From positions 1 to 43,761 of the forward strand of contig CAZAVY010000012.1 of NCBI GenBank assembly GCA_964488685.1: a DNA stretch of 43,761 nucleotides, in the 5' to 3' direction. Numbering within the stretch: the first letter of the stretch is position 1; the number at the start of each line of letters is the position of its first letter. Shown piece by piece: positions 25,097-32,866 of the stretch. The stretch comes from GCA-001735895 sp964488685 (GTDB lineage Bacteria; Pseudomonadota; Gammaproteobacteria; GCA-001735895). The notes below the pieces were generated by a model that was given only the letters and a program-made list of their open reading frames with translations, was not told where the DNA came from and did not search any database. The translations under genes and the position numbers were made by a program.

Positions 25097-26329
25097 ATGG
25101 ATCGTTGCGACACCTCGTCGTTACTGGCTTACCACGAAGCACTCGAACAGCTGACCAGTAGCATCGTAGCACCTGGCAAGATTGTTGATACGCCTTTGCG
25201 TGAGGCCCTGGGTAAGGTGCTGGCGGAGTCAATCGAATCCGGGATCGATGTGCCTGGCTGCGCGATGTCGGCGATGGATGGCTATGCCATTAATACCGCT
25301 GACCTCGCCTCCAATGGAACCACCAGCCTGCCGTTATCACTGCGTATTGCCGCCGGTGCAGCGGTCGCAAAACTGGCCCCGGGCAGCGCGGCACGAATTT
25401 TCACCGGCGCACCGGTCCCGGATGGCGCCGATGCGGTCATTATGCAGGAGCAGGTCCGGGCTCACGATCAAGGCATCAGCTTCGAGTCACGCCCAACCAG
25501 TGGCAACAATGTGCGACCCAGGGGAAATGACATCCGTTGTGGCGCCACCATATTACAACGGGGTTGTCGTCTCAGAGCTCAGGATATCGGTCTCGCGGCC
25601 TCGGTTGGATTGCAAACCCTGCCGGTGTTCAGCGCGATCAGGGTCGGCATTTTCTTTACTGGCGACGAGCTGGTCGAGCCGGGAGAAACACTTGCGATCG
25701 GCAAGATTTATGATTCCAACCGTTACACCCTGCACGGTTTGCTGCAGACCATGGGTTGTGAAATCATCGATCTCGGATTGGTCGGCGATTCCCTCGAGGC
25801 AACCCGGGAAGCGATGTTGCGGGCGTCGGCCCAGGCAGACCTGGTGGTGACCAGCGGCGGGGTATCGGTGGGCGAAGAAGATCACGTACGTGCTGCAATC
25901 GAACAACTGGGCGATTTACGGATGTGGCGTCTCGGAATAAAACCCGGGAAACCGCTCGCCTACGGCCAGATCAACGACACCGCTTTTTTGGGGCTACCTG
26001 GAAATCCGGTATCGGTGTTTGCGACATTTTGCCTGTTTGTATGCCCGGCAATTCAGATTATGCAGGGGCGTGCCTGGCGGTTACCCGTGGCGTTGCCGGT
26101 AACGGCGCAGTTTAACTGGCTGAAACCTGACAGTCGTCGCGAGTTTTTACGCGCCCGACTCGCCACCGATTCAAACCACCAAACCGTGGTTCAAATTTAC
26201 CCAAACCAGGATTCCGGAGTTCTAACTTCAACGGTGTGGGCCGATGGCTTCGTTGAAATTGCAGAAAATCAGACGGTACGCGCCGGTGAAACAGTAAACT
26301 ATCTGCCATTTGCGCAATTTTTTAATTGA
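25097..26329 (+). CDS. moeA: Molybdopterin molybdenumtransferase
   Basis: Inserts molybdate into adenylylated molybdopterin to give Mo-cofactor. Visible motifs: CAMSAMDGYAI near residue 57, RIFTGAPVPDGADAVIMQE, GDELVEPGETL, IYDSNRYTL, TSGGVSVGEEDHV near 257 and GLPGNPVSVFATF. An upstream in-frame extension of 51 codons exists but covers the dispersed repeat and does not resemble MoeA. ATG 25097 gives MDRCDTSSLLAYHEALEQL and 410 residues, the family length. It is followed nine bases later by moaE, so the pair is probably co-transcribed. Confidence 0.94.
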   Translation: MDRCDTSSLLAYHEALEQLTSSIVAPGKIVDTPLREALGKVLAESIESGIDVPGCAMSAMDGYAINTADLASNGTTSLPLSLRIAAGAAVAKLAPGSAARIFTGAPVPDGADAVIMQEQVRAHDQGISFESRPTSGNNVRPRGNDIRCGATILQRGCRLRAQDIGLAASVGLQTLPVFSAIRVGIFFTGDELVEPGETLAIGKIYDSNRYTLHGLLQTMGCEIIDLGLVGDSLEATREAMLRASAQADLVVTSGGVSVGEEDHVRAAIEQLGDLRMWRLGIKPGKPLAYGQINDTAFLGLPGNPVSVFATFCLFVCPAIQIMQGRAWRLPVALPVTAQFNWLKPDSRREFLRARLATDSNHQTVVQIYPNQDSGVLTSTVWADGFVEIAENQTVRAGETVNYLPFAQFFN

Positions 26330-26337
26330 GTTGTGTG

Positions 26338-26787
26338 ATGCTAATCAGGATCCAGCAAGAAGATTTTGACATTGCGGCATTGAATCGTGAGCTGCTGGCA
26401 GGGCGCAGCGATATCGGCGCGATCGCGAGTTTTATCGGCCTGGTGCGTGATATTGAGGGCGATTCATTGCAGCAAATGACGCTCCAACATTACCCGGGAA
26501 TGACCGAGAAAGCGCTGCAGGGAATCGCTGCAAAAGCCCGGGAACGCTGGCAAATTGCCGATCTGGCGATTGTCCACCGCGTCGGAGTACTGAAACCGGC
26601 GGATCAAATTGTGATGGTGTCGGTGCTGAGTGCGCATCGTAGCGATGCCTTTGCGGCCTGCGAATTCATCATGGATTACCTCAAAACCGATGCCCCATTC
26701 TGGAAGAAGGAAGTCAGCGATCAGGGTTCCAAGTGGGTACAATCCCGAAAAAGTGACATAATTGCCAAAAAAAAGTGGGATAATTGA
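26338..26787 (+). CDS. moaE: Molybdopterin synthase catalytic subunit
   Basis: MoaE, which with MoaD transfers sulfur to cyclic pyranopterin phosphate to form molybdopterin. ASFIGLVRDIEGDSLQQMTL, HRVGVLKPADQIVMVSVLSA, HRSDAFAACEFIMDYLKTDA and PFWKKE are the conserved blocks; the two Lys near the end (KTDAPFWKKE) are the usual catalytic ones. ATG 26338 gives 149 residues; a TTG 12 bases upstream would overlap the moeA stop and is less likely. No moaD or moaC lies in the window. Confidence 0.94.
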   Translation: MLIRIQQEDFDIAALNRELLAGRSDIGAIASFIGLVRDIEGDSLQQMTLQHYPGMTEKALQGIAAKARERWQIADLAIVHRVGVLKPADQIVMVSVLSAHRSDAFAACEFIMDYLKTDAPFWKKEVSDQGSKWVQSRKSDIIAKKKWDN

Positions 26788-26872
26788 ACCAAATCGACAA
26801 TATTTTGACCTTTCAGCTAATATTATTGCCCCCAACGTGAATTTGAAGAGAAACCCGATACGGGAATGATTT

Positions 26873-27169
26873 GTGAACGCCATTATCACCACTAGCCCAA
26901 CGCAACTGCCGATTTACCCGGACCGACCGCTAACGCGGCCCGTGGTTTCGGTTGCGGATAGCAAAAGTGATTTTGCCGATGTCACCCGACAGCTTGCACC
27001 GACCTATGTTTATCGAGGCGAATTGCTTGACCCGGTTGTTAGTGACAACCGTTATCGGCCCCAACTAAATTTACAGATCGATCCGCAAAATCGACGTGCG
27101 ATCGATTCTTATCAGCGCGCTGTTTCTGATCCCCCGATCAAAGGTCTTATCCTGGATGGCTTCATCTAA
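26873..27169 (+). CDS. Small protein of unknown function (98 aa)
   Basis: No family is recognised. The GTG-started frame has codon use like its neighbours and no signal peptide or membrane helix. It is Pro- and Arg-rich and polar, with a C-terminal half PQLNLQIDPQNRRAIDSYQ ending in LILDGFI, which looks like a conserved core rather than random translation. It lies alone between moaE and uvrD, 85 bp after moaE; a TCGACA / TAATAT pair at 18-bp spacing around 26803-26832 is a weak promoter candidate. Real but functionally unassigned is the best reading. Confidence 0.65.
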   Translation: MNAIITTSPTQLPIYPDRPLTRPVVSVADSKSDFADVTRQLAPTYVYRGELLDPVVSDNRYRPQLNLQIDPQNRRAIDSYQRAVSDPPIKGLILDGFI

Positions 27170-27293
27170 CCGGCAATCGCAGGCGCGGTAGACCCGACAA
27201 ACTGCCAGAAAAATATTCGCAGGATCAGATTCCTGCTTACTCCCTATTAGTGAATTGTTACAATAGCGGCTCGACTTAAATGCCTGCCGCAAA

Positions 27294-29459
27294 ATGGACG
27301 TATCACACTTAATTGATTCCCTGAACGATCGTCAACGCGAAGCCGTCAGCGCCGAACCTGGACCGCTGCTGGTGCTCGCCGGTGCGGGCAGTGGAAAGAC
27401 GCGGGTTCTGACGCATCGGATCGCCTGGGCCTGTGAAGTTGACGGCTTGTCGCCCTATAGCATACTTGCGGTTACCTTTACCAACAAGGCTGCGGCGGAA
27501 ATGCGCGCACGCGTCGAATCTTTACTGGGTATTTCCGCTGCAGCGATGTGGGTCGGCACCTTTCACGGAATCGCGCATCGAATGTTGCGACAGCACTACG
27601 AGGCCGCTCGATTACCGCAGAACTTTCAGATCCTGGATAGTGACGACCAGCTACGCATGGTAAAACGAGTCGTCAGGCAGCTCGATCTGGACGAAGCCCG
27701 CTGGCCTCCCAAGCAGGCGCAATGGTTTGTCAATCACAACAAGGACGAAGGCTTGCGACCGGCGCACATCGATCCCGGGCAGGACCCGATTCAACAACAG
27801 ATGCTGGAGATCTATCGCCTTTACCAGGAGTTGTGCGAAACTGCCGGGGTAGTTGATTTCGCCGAGTTATTGTTACGTGTGCTGGAAATGATTCGCGATG
27901 ACGATGATATCCGGGGGCATTACCAGCGCCGTTTTCAGCATATCCTGGTGGATGAATTCCAGGACACCAATGCGATCCAGTATGCCTGGCTGCGTTTGAT
28001 GGCTGGCGCTGAAACCCCGGTGTTCGTGGTCGGTGATGACGATCAATCGATTTATGGCTGGCGCGGTGCGCGCATCGAAAACCTGCATCACTTCGAGCGT
28101 GACTTTGCCGACACGCGGGTCATCAGGCTGGAGCAAAATTACCGTTCCACCGGCAATATTCTAAAAGCCGCGAACGCCTTGATCAGCAACAACCACTCCC
28201 GCCTGGGCAAGGAATTGTGGACCCAAAGCGAAGACGGCGAGCAAATCCTAATTTACTCGGCCTACAATGAAAAGGACGAGGCGCGTTTCGTCATAGATCG
28301 TATCGAAAGTTGGGTCGCGCAGGATCGTAGTCGTAAGGATATAGCGGTGCTCTATCGCTCCAATGCACAATCACGCCAGTTCGAAGAAACCCTGGTTGCG
28401 CGGGGCGTCCCGTATCGCGTGTATGGCGGCTTACGATATTTTGAGCGCGCCGAAATCAAGGATACGCTCGCCTATCTGCGTATGATTTCGAACCCGACTG
28501 CCGATAACGCCTTTGAACGCACCGTTAATCACCCCCCGCGTGGTATCGGGCAAAAAACCATCGACGAGATTCGCAATCATGCGCGCGCGCAATCTGTTTC
28601 GCTGTGGATCGCGAGTAAGGACCTGATCGCCACCGAGCAATTGAGCGCCCGTGCCCGTGGCGCATTGCTGGCATACATCGATTTAATTGGACGTATGACC
28701 TCCGAACTGGGAGATTTGTCGCTGGGCGAACAAATCAAGACCGGGATCGAAATCAGCGGCCTCGAGGTTCATTTTAAAAAAGATAACACCGAAAAAGGAC
28801 AATCACGTATCGAGAACCTGCAGGAACTGGTAGGCGCCGGAAAAAGTTTTGAATACGACGCCGTGATCGAGGAAAACATGTCTACCCTCGACGCCTTTCT
28901 CGCGCATGCCGCGCTTGAAGCGGGAGAGGCCCAGGGTGATGCCTGGGAGGATTGCGTGCAGCTGATGACCATGCACTCGGTCAAGGGACTTGAATTCCCG
29001 CTGGTGTTCCTGGTCGGTATGGAGGAAGGGCTGTTTCCGCACCAGCGTTCCAGTGAAGAACCCGGACGCATGGAAGAAGAACGTCGCCTCTGTTATGTCG
29101 GTATTACCAGGGCACGCGAGCAACTGGTCGTAACCAGTGCCGAGGTTCGCCGTTTATACGGTAACGAGAGTTACAACGTGCTGTCACGTTTCGTGCGCGA
29201 AATACCGGATGAACTGATGCAGGAAATCAGACCCAAGGCCAACTTCAGTCGTCCCGTGATGCTGGCATCACCGCGCATAGGGTTGGAGCAGTCCGAAACC
29301 GGCCTGTTTGTCGGCCAGCGAGTCAAGCATGCACGCTTCGGCGACGGTATCGTACTTGATCTTGAAGGACAGGGACCGCAATTCAGGGTGCAGGTAAATT
29401 TTGAAACCGCCGGCAGCAAGTGGTTGATCGCCAACATGGCCAATTTGCAGCCGGCCTGA
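27294..29459 (+). CDS. uvrD: DNA helicase II UvrD
   Basis: Superfamily 1A 3'-5' helicase for nucleotide-excision and mismatch repair. The N terminus MDVSHLIDSLNDRQREAV closely follows E. coli UvrD. Walker A is LAGAGSGKTRVLTHRIAW near residues 30-47; then VTFTNKAAAEM, VDEFQDTNAIQYAWLR (Walker B), GDDDQSIYGWRGA, LEQNYRSTGNIL, TMHSVKGLEFPLVFLVG and YVGITRAREQL. 721 residues versus 720 in E. coli. The C-terminal KHARFGDGIVLDLEGQG is the tudor-like RNA-polymerase-binding region. No CTG-N10-CAG LexA box was found upstream by eye. Confidence 0.96.
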   Translation: MDVSHLIDSLNDRQREAVSAEPGPLLVLAGAGSGKTRVLTHRIAWACEVDGLSPYSILAVTFTNKAAAEMRARVESLLGISAAAMWVGTFHGIAHRMLRQHYEAARLPQNFQILDSDDQLRMVKRVVRQLDLDEARWPPKQAQWFVNHNKDEGLRPAHIDPGQDPIQQQMLEIYRLYQELCETAGVVDFAELLLRVLEMIRDDDDIRGHYQRRFQHILVDEFQDTNAIQYAWLRLMAGAETPVFVVGDDDQSIYGWRGARIENLHHFERDFADTRVIRLEQNYRSTGNILKAANALISNNHSRLGKELWTQSEDGEQILIYSAYNEKDEARFVIDRIESWVAQDRSRKDIAVLYRSNAQSRQFEETLVARGVPYRVYGGLRYFERAEIKDTLAYLRMISNPTADNAFERTVNHPPRGIGQKTIDEIRNHARAQSVSLWIASKDLIATEQLSARARGALLAYIDLIGRMTSELGDLSLGEQIKTGIEISGLEVHFKKDNTEKGQSRIENLQELVGAGKSFEYDAVIEENMSTLDAFLAHAALEAGEAQGDAWEDCVQLMTMHSVKGLEFPLVFLVGMEEGLFPHQRSSEEPGRMEEERRLCYVGITRAREQLVVTSAEVRRLYGNESYNVLSRFVREIPDELMQEIRPKANFSRPVMLASPRIGLEQSETGLFVGQRVKHARFGDGIVLDLEGQGPQFRVQVNFETAGSKWLIANMANLQPA

Positions 29460-29529
29460 ACAATCAAATTGCAGCGCGCATTCGCGGGCTCGTGTAAAAT
29501 CACCGCGGCATTAATCGACAGGAATAAAA

Positions 29530-30417
29530 ATGAGCAAGCAACAAGTCGCCTTTATCGGGCTCGGAGTTATGGGTTACCCGATGGCGGGACACCTCGCCAA
29601 AGCCGGGTATCAAACCAGAGTTTACAACCGTACTTCTGCGAAGGCGGAACAATGGTGCCGGCAAAACCAGGGCGATTTCGCGCATACCCCCCGAGAGGCT
29701 GCAGAGGGTGCGGATTTTATATTTATCTGCGTCGGTAATGACGATGATTTGCGTTCGGTGGTATTTGGCGAAGACGGAGTCCTGGCTGGATGTAACGGGC
29801 GCGCGATTCTGGTTGACCATACCACTGCATCGGCCAATGTCGCCCGCGAAATTGCCGATAAATCGCATGTTCCTTTTCTCGATGCCCCCGTCTCCGGTGG
29901 GCAGGCGGGCGCCGAAAACGGTGTGCTTACGGTCATGGTCGGTGGCGATCAGGTAAGCTTCGATGCAGTTCGCGCCGTGATTATGAGTTACGCGCGTGCA
30001 GCTGAACTACTCGGCAGCGTCGGTGCCGGCCAGTTGACCAAGATGGTTAACCAGATATGTATCGCCGGGTTGGTCCAGGGTCTTTCAGAAGGGCTCGATT
30101 TTGCACAGCGAGCGGGCCTTGATGGTCACAAGGTTGTCGAGGTGATCTCCAAGGGTGCCGCCGGATCCTGGCAAATGGAAAATCGTGGCGGTACCATGCT
30201 CAACGATGAGTTTGAATTCGGATTCGCGGTTGACTGGATGCGCAAAGACCTCTCGATTTGCCTCGAAGAGGCTCGGAATAACGGTGCTGAATTGCCCGTA
30301 ACGCGAATCGTCAACGACTATTACGGTGAAGTGCAGGCGATGGGCGGCAACCGCTGGGATACATCAAGCCTGATACGGCGCTTAACCCGTAAAAAAAGCA
30401 TCGGTAAAGAGAGATAA
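29530..30417 (+). CDS. NAD(P)-dependent beta-hydroxyacid dehydrogenase (HIBADH family)
   Basis: Member of the 3-hydroxyisobutyrate dehydrogenase / tartronate semialdehyde reductase superfamily. Rossmann motif FIGLGVMGYPMAGHLAKAGY at residues 9-28, FLDAPVSGGQAGAENGVLTV (substrate-binding signature) near 116-135, and the catalytic Lys in GAGQLTKMVNQICIAG near 172. At 295 residues it is full length. The substrate cannot be set from sequence: hydroxyisobutyrate, tartronate semialdehyde or L-serine are all possible. It starts 70 bp after uvrD with its own ribosome site (ACAGGAA). Confidence 0.85.
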   Translation: MSKQQVAFIGLGVMGYPMAGHLAKAGYQTRVYNRTSAKAEQWCRQNQGDFAHTPREAAEGADFIFICVGNDDDLRSVVFGEDGVLAGCNGRAILVDHTTASANVAREIADKSHVPFLDAPVSGGQAGAENGVLTVMVGGDQVSFDAVRAVIMSYARAAELLGSVGAGQLTKMVNQICIAGLVQGLSEGLDFAQRAGLDGHKVVEVISKGAAGSWQMENRGGTMLNDEFEFGFAVDWMRKDLSICLEEARNNGAELPVTRIVNDYYGEVQAMGGNRWDTSSLIRRLTRKKSIGKER

Positions 30418-30553
30418 AATTTAAATATATTGAACGGGTAATTATTTCAACTAAGTATATATAATTCAATAAGTTACAAAAATATATTAAGCTATAAAAT
30501 CAATAAGTTGCTCCATATATACTGTTTTTATTGCCGTTTATCGTTTTTTAGCT

Positions 30554-30590
30554 GGAAATTTATAATTTATGACCTATATATATCAATGTG
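30554..30590 (+). promoter_or_regulatory. Promoter-like block of module copy 1
   Basis: GGAAAT (30554) is followed 20 bp later by CTATATATA (30574-30582) and TGTG (30587). The same three blocks occur before copy 2 at 33774, 33792 and 33806. The surrounding 30418-30600 is unusually AT-rich and contains no ORF that looks real. Confidence 0.45.
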
Positions 30591-30689
30591 TTAAAGGTTA
30601 AGAACACCTAACCTCTCTCACGATGTCCTCCTTTGGTTATATTTGTCGATTACGGCAATTCGGCTGGTCTAACGACCAGCCATTTTTTT
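30590..30689 (+). ncRNA. Putative small RNA with CCTCC loop, module copy 1
   Basis: The region between the promoter-like block and a strong terminator has no coding potential. CTAACC (30608-30613) can pair with GGTTA (30635-30639), placing TCCTCC (30626-30631) in the loop; this is complementary to Shine-Dalgarno sequences, the hallmark of several anti-SD regulatory RNAs. The 3' end would be the terminator at 30662-30689. Predicted length is about 100 nt. The claim rests on shared architecture with 33806-33871; expression is not shown. Confidence 0.45.
30662..30689 (+). terminator. Rho-independent terminator
   Basis: GGCTGGTC (30662-30669), loop TAAC, GACCAGCC (30674-30681): a perfect 8-bp GC-rich stem followed by ATTTTTTT. 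It lies 245 bp after the nearest rightward gene, so it more likely ends a separate short transcript. Confidence 0.85.
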
Positions 30690-30694
30690 CCCCT

Positions 30695-30817
30695 CGGACG
30701 TTACCAGCACTGCGATAGTCGCGTTGAAAAACTTCGCAAAACGCTCGCATACTTGTGGGTATTGCTCGCGTTATTACAAAATTTTTCGCCTTGCTCTCGC
30801 AGCGCTGGTAAAGTCCG
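30695..30817. repeat. Long palindromic element, copy 1 (123 bp)
   Basis: The ends CGGACGTTACCAGCACTGCGA and TCGCAGCGCTGGTAAAGTCCG pair at 19 of 21 positions. Pairing continues inward imperfectly to a central stem GCATAC / GTATTGC around TTGTGG. The interior is similar to 33877-33995 (GATAG-CG, TTCGCAAAA, CTCGCATAC, GTATTGCTCGCG), but the outer arms differ in sequence while staying paired. Confidence 0.75.
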
Positions 30818-30864
30818 AAACTACGCCACCTGCGAGTTTGTATAAAATTTGGAGTTGGAATGCG

Positions 30865-30897
30865 CCAGGAAGTAAATTGATCCTGGTTATTTTATGG
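30865..30897 (+). terminator. Weak hairpin at the convergent gene end
   Basis: CCAGGA (30865-30870) and TCCTGG (30881-30886) flank a 10-nt loop, followed by TTATTTTAT that overlaps the stop of the leftward gene. On the plus strand it resembles a terminator; the loop is large and the T-run interrupted. Confidence 0.35.
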
Positions 30898-31876
30898 GGA
30901 GATATAGCGAGGTTGCAATCTGGTTGCTGTCGCTGACCTTTGAAGGATCATCGTGATAAATTTCGAGTGCGGGTCTGCGCTTGTCGAACTTGATTTTATG
31001 TATGCGGCAATGACTGCGCAATGCGTACCAGGCCAACGGTAAAAACTGGTGGTCGCCGTGCAGTGTCATTTGAAAGTAACGCCCTCCCGTGAATTCGCGC
31101 TGAATGTAATTCGATTGTGGCGTGTTGTTGCTGATTGGAATCGCAATTTCGGTTTGAAATTGCGATGCATCCGGGTCGAAACGGTGGTATAGCATCAGTG
31201 CCAGACCGGCAGTCCCAGCCTCGGTGCCGCGAAGGGTTTCGATGCCAGACCGACGGGCGGTTTCTAGCTGGCGCAGATTCCCATTGCAGGGAATTGCCCA
31301 GTAACTGAAATCCTCTAGGTCTTCGCGGCCGATAAACGCCAATTCAGGGTGAGCGGCGGTAGCATTCATATAGCCATTCAGTAATGCCAGGCCGAGTTCG
31401 TAATCCCGGCCGATCATCGCTTCAGTTTTTCGGGTCATGAAACGAAACAGGAACGGCAGGCTACCCGACATTTCCCAGCTAACGATGCAATGCCGATCGC
31501 TGGTTTCGAATCCCCAGTTGATGGTATTTATCGATTTGAAGGGACGCAGGAACTCGATTTGCTGCTTAATGCTGGTAACCGGGTTTATGCTGACGTGAGA
31601 AACTTTGCCGGCACCGACCCGCTCGCCATCCCAGCTGTAATAACCACCTTCCGCCTGGTAGTTCTCGCTATAACTTAGCCGGGTGCCAGGCTCGTGCATT
31701 AACCATGGGCTCCACTCGGGCCAGGATTTGAGATCGATAATTGTTGCGAATACCAAATCCGCAGAGGCCTCGATTTTGAGGCTACGCTTGAGTCGAAACT
31801 TCCCATTCAAGGTAGCGAGATATATTAATGCCGCCAACGGTGCCGCCGCGACCATAACACCGAGGACTAACCACAT
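30887..31876 (-). CDS. Membrane-anchored SRPBCC protein with GyrI-like C-terminal domain
   Basis: The first 22 residues form a hydrophobic segment (VLGVMVAAAPLAALIYLATL), a signal anchor. Residues about 30-170 match the SRPBCC/START-like ligand-binding fold (SLKIEASADLVFATIIDLKSWPEWSPWL, VSHVSINPVTSIKQQIEFL). Residues about 200-325 resemble a GyrI-like effector-binding domain (EIAIPISNNTP, GGRYFQMTLHGDHQFLPLAWYALR, PALEIYHDDP). No DNA-binding domain is present, so it probably binds a small hydrophobic ligand at the membrane; the ligand is unknown. Its start overlaps the end of the fetB-like gene by 10 bases, indicating a two-gene unit. Confidence 0.75.
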   Translation of the reverse strand: MWLVLGVMVAAAPLAALIYLATLNGKFRLKRSLKIEASADLVFATIIDLKSWPEWSPWLMHEPGTRLSYSENYQAEGGYYSWDGERVGAGKVSHVSINPVTSIKQQIEFLRPFKSINTINWGFETSDRHCIVSWEMSGSLPFLFRFMTRKTEAMIGRDYELGLALLNGYMNATAAHPELAFIGREDLEDFSYWAIPCNGNLRQLETARRSGIETLRGTEAGTAGLALMLYHRFDPDASQFQTEIAIPISNNTPQSNYIQREFTGGRYFQMTLHGDHQFLPLAWYALRSHCRIHKIKFDKRRPALEIYHDDPSKVSDSNQIATSLYLPIK

Positions 31877-32598
31877 GTATCAACTCCTTTGGAAGGATCT
31901 TTCTGTTGGCCGCGGGTACGAATCAACCACAGAAACAGGGCGGTGGAGATACCAGCGGAACTGAATATCATGCACATCACGATAATCTGGTATCTCGCCG
32001 CGATCAAGGGTGAAGCCCCGGCCAGAATCTGCCCCGTCATCATACCGGGTAGCGATACCAGGCCGACCGCGAGCAATGAATTGGTGATCGGTATCAACGC
32101 TGCCTGAAACGCGGTATTGCGAGCACGCGCGTAGTCATTGTGATGACCAAGTTCGCTGTAGAGACGTTCGCCGGCGAGACTGACACTGTTCATGGAATTG
32201 GAAAAAATCATGCCGGCTAACGGAATTATAATCGCCGGCTGATACCAGGGATCCGCGTGCAACACGCCCTGGGAAATCAATACCAGGTTGACTATGCCGC
32301 CCCCGGCAATTGCTGCCAAACTGTAGGCCATTAAAGTCGAGCGCTTTACGGGCAGGGCACCGAGCGCAATCCAGCTCGCTGCGACCAACATGAAACACAG
32401 TACCGCTATGATGATCCACTGATCGTTTGCATTGAAGATGAAATCCAGGGCGTAACCGATCAGCAGCAGTTGTATCAGCATCCGCAGGATCGCGATAGCG
32501 GCGTGCCGGATGCTATTCGACCAGTAGAATATGATGATCAGGGTTGCGATCACCGGAATGAACGCAACTGCAATATCTAGCGGTGTTATTGCATACAC
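31867..32598 (-). CDS. fetB: FetB/UPF0014 family ABC transporter permease
   Basis: A 243-residue polytopic protein with about seven helices and the conserved RMLIQLLLIGYALDFIF, IIIPLAGMIFSNSMNSVSLA and GMMTGQILAGASPLIAARYQI blocks of the UPF0014 family, whose E. coli member FetB with ATPase FetA exports iron. No fetA-like ATPase lies in the window, so the partner must be elsewhere or the protein works differently. The GTG start at 32598 aligns with family N termini. A MITE-like element begins four bases upstream and now separates it from the ORF and purine-rich GGGGAAGA that once preceded it. Confidence 0.85.
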   Translation of the reverse strand: MYAITPLDIAVAFIPVIATLIIIFYWSNSIRHAAIAILRMLIQLLLIGYALDFIFNANDQWIIIAVLCFMLVAASWIALGALPVKRSTLMAYSLAAIAGGGIVNLVLISQGVLHADPWYQPAIIIPLAGMIFSNSMNSVSLAGERLYSELGHHNDYARARNTAFQAALIPITNSLLAVGLVSLPGMMTGQILAGASPLIAARYQIIVMCMIFSSAGISTALFLWLIRTRGQQKDPSKGVDTCG

Positions 32599-32601
32599 TA
32601 G

Positions 32602-32762
32602 GAGTCTGTCGGACTTAGGGTGTCGTAGCGAGGGAAAGGCATTTTGAGTCAGATTTTTCTATCGAATGAGGCGAATAGTCACTCATATTCAACGAATTGG
32701 ATAGGACAATCTGGCCAAAATGCCTTTTCCGCAGTAGATTTATCCTAAGTCAGGCAGACTAT
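32602..32762. mobile_element. MITE-like inverted-repeat element with CTAG target duplication
   Basis: 161 bp. The left end AGTCTGTCGGACTTAGG (32603-32619) and right end CCTAAGTCAGGCAGACT (32744-32760) pair at 15 of 17 positions. Inner arms AAAGGCATTTTG-GTCAGATT-T-CTATC repeat inverted at about 32635-32663 and 32699-32727. CTAG flanks both sides (32598-32601 and 32763-32766), consistent with a 4-bp duplication of a YTAR target as made by IS5-group transposases. It encodes no transposase, so it must be moved in trans. The family relation is inference. Confidence 0.75.
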
Positions 32763-32864
32763 CTAGTGGTAATCTTCCCCGTATTTATCGTTAGCCTGGT
32801 GGCCTGGATCGTCGCTGGGCTTCAGGTAAATGCGGCGACATCTATAGCGGTCCGCTTGTTCCAT
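32763..32864 (-). CDS. Candidate 33-residue microprotein between prmC and fetB
   Basis: ATG at 32864 begins two bases after the prmC stop and runs MEQADRYRCRRIYLKPSDDP, then GHQANDKYGEDYH, to TAG at 32763. It is hydrophilic, with no membrane helix, and uses codons like its neighbours. If the MITE-like element is removed, its TAG overlaps the GTG of fetB (TAGTG), so it exactly fills the space between prmC and fetB with coupled junctions at both ends. That fit is the main evidence; no family is recognised. The purine-rich GGGGAAGA near its end may have served as the fetB ribosome site. Confidence 0.45.
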   Translation of the reverse strand: MEQADRYRCRRIYLKPSDDPGHQANDKYGEDYH

Positions 32865-32866
32865 GC

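Noticed and set aside
27170..27293. LexA/SOS box upstream of uvrD
   Set aside because: No CTG-N10-CAG arrangement is present; the nearest CTG...CAG pair has the wrong spacing.
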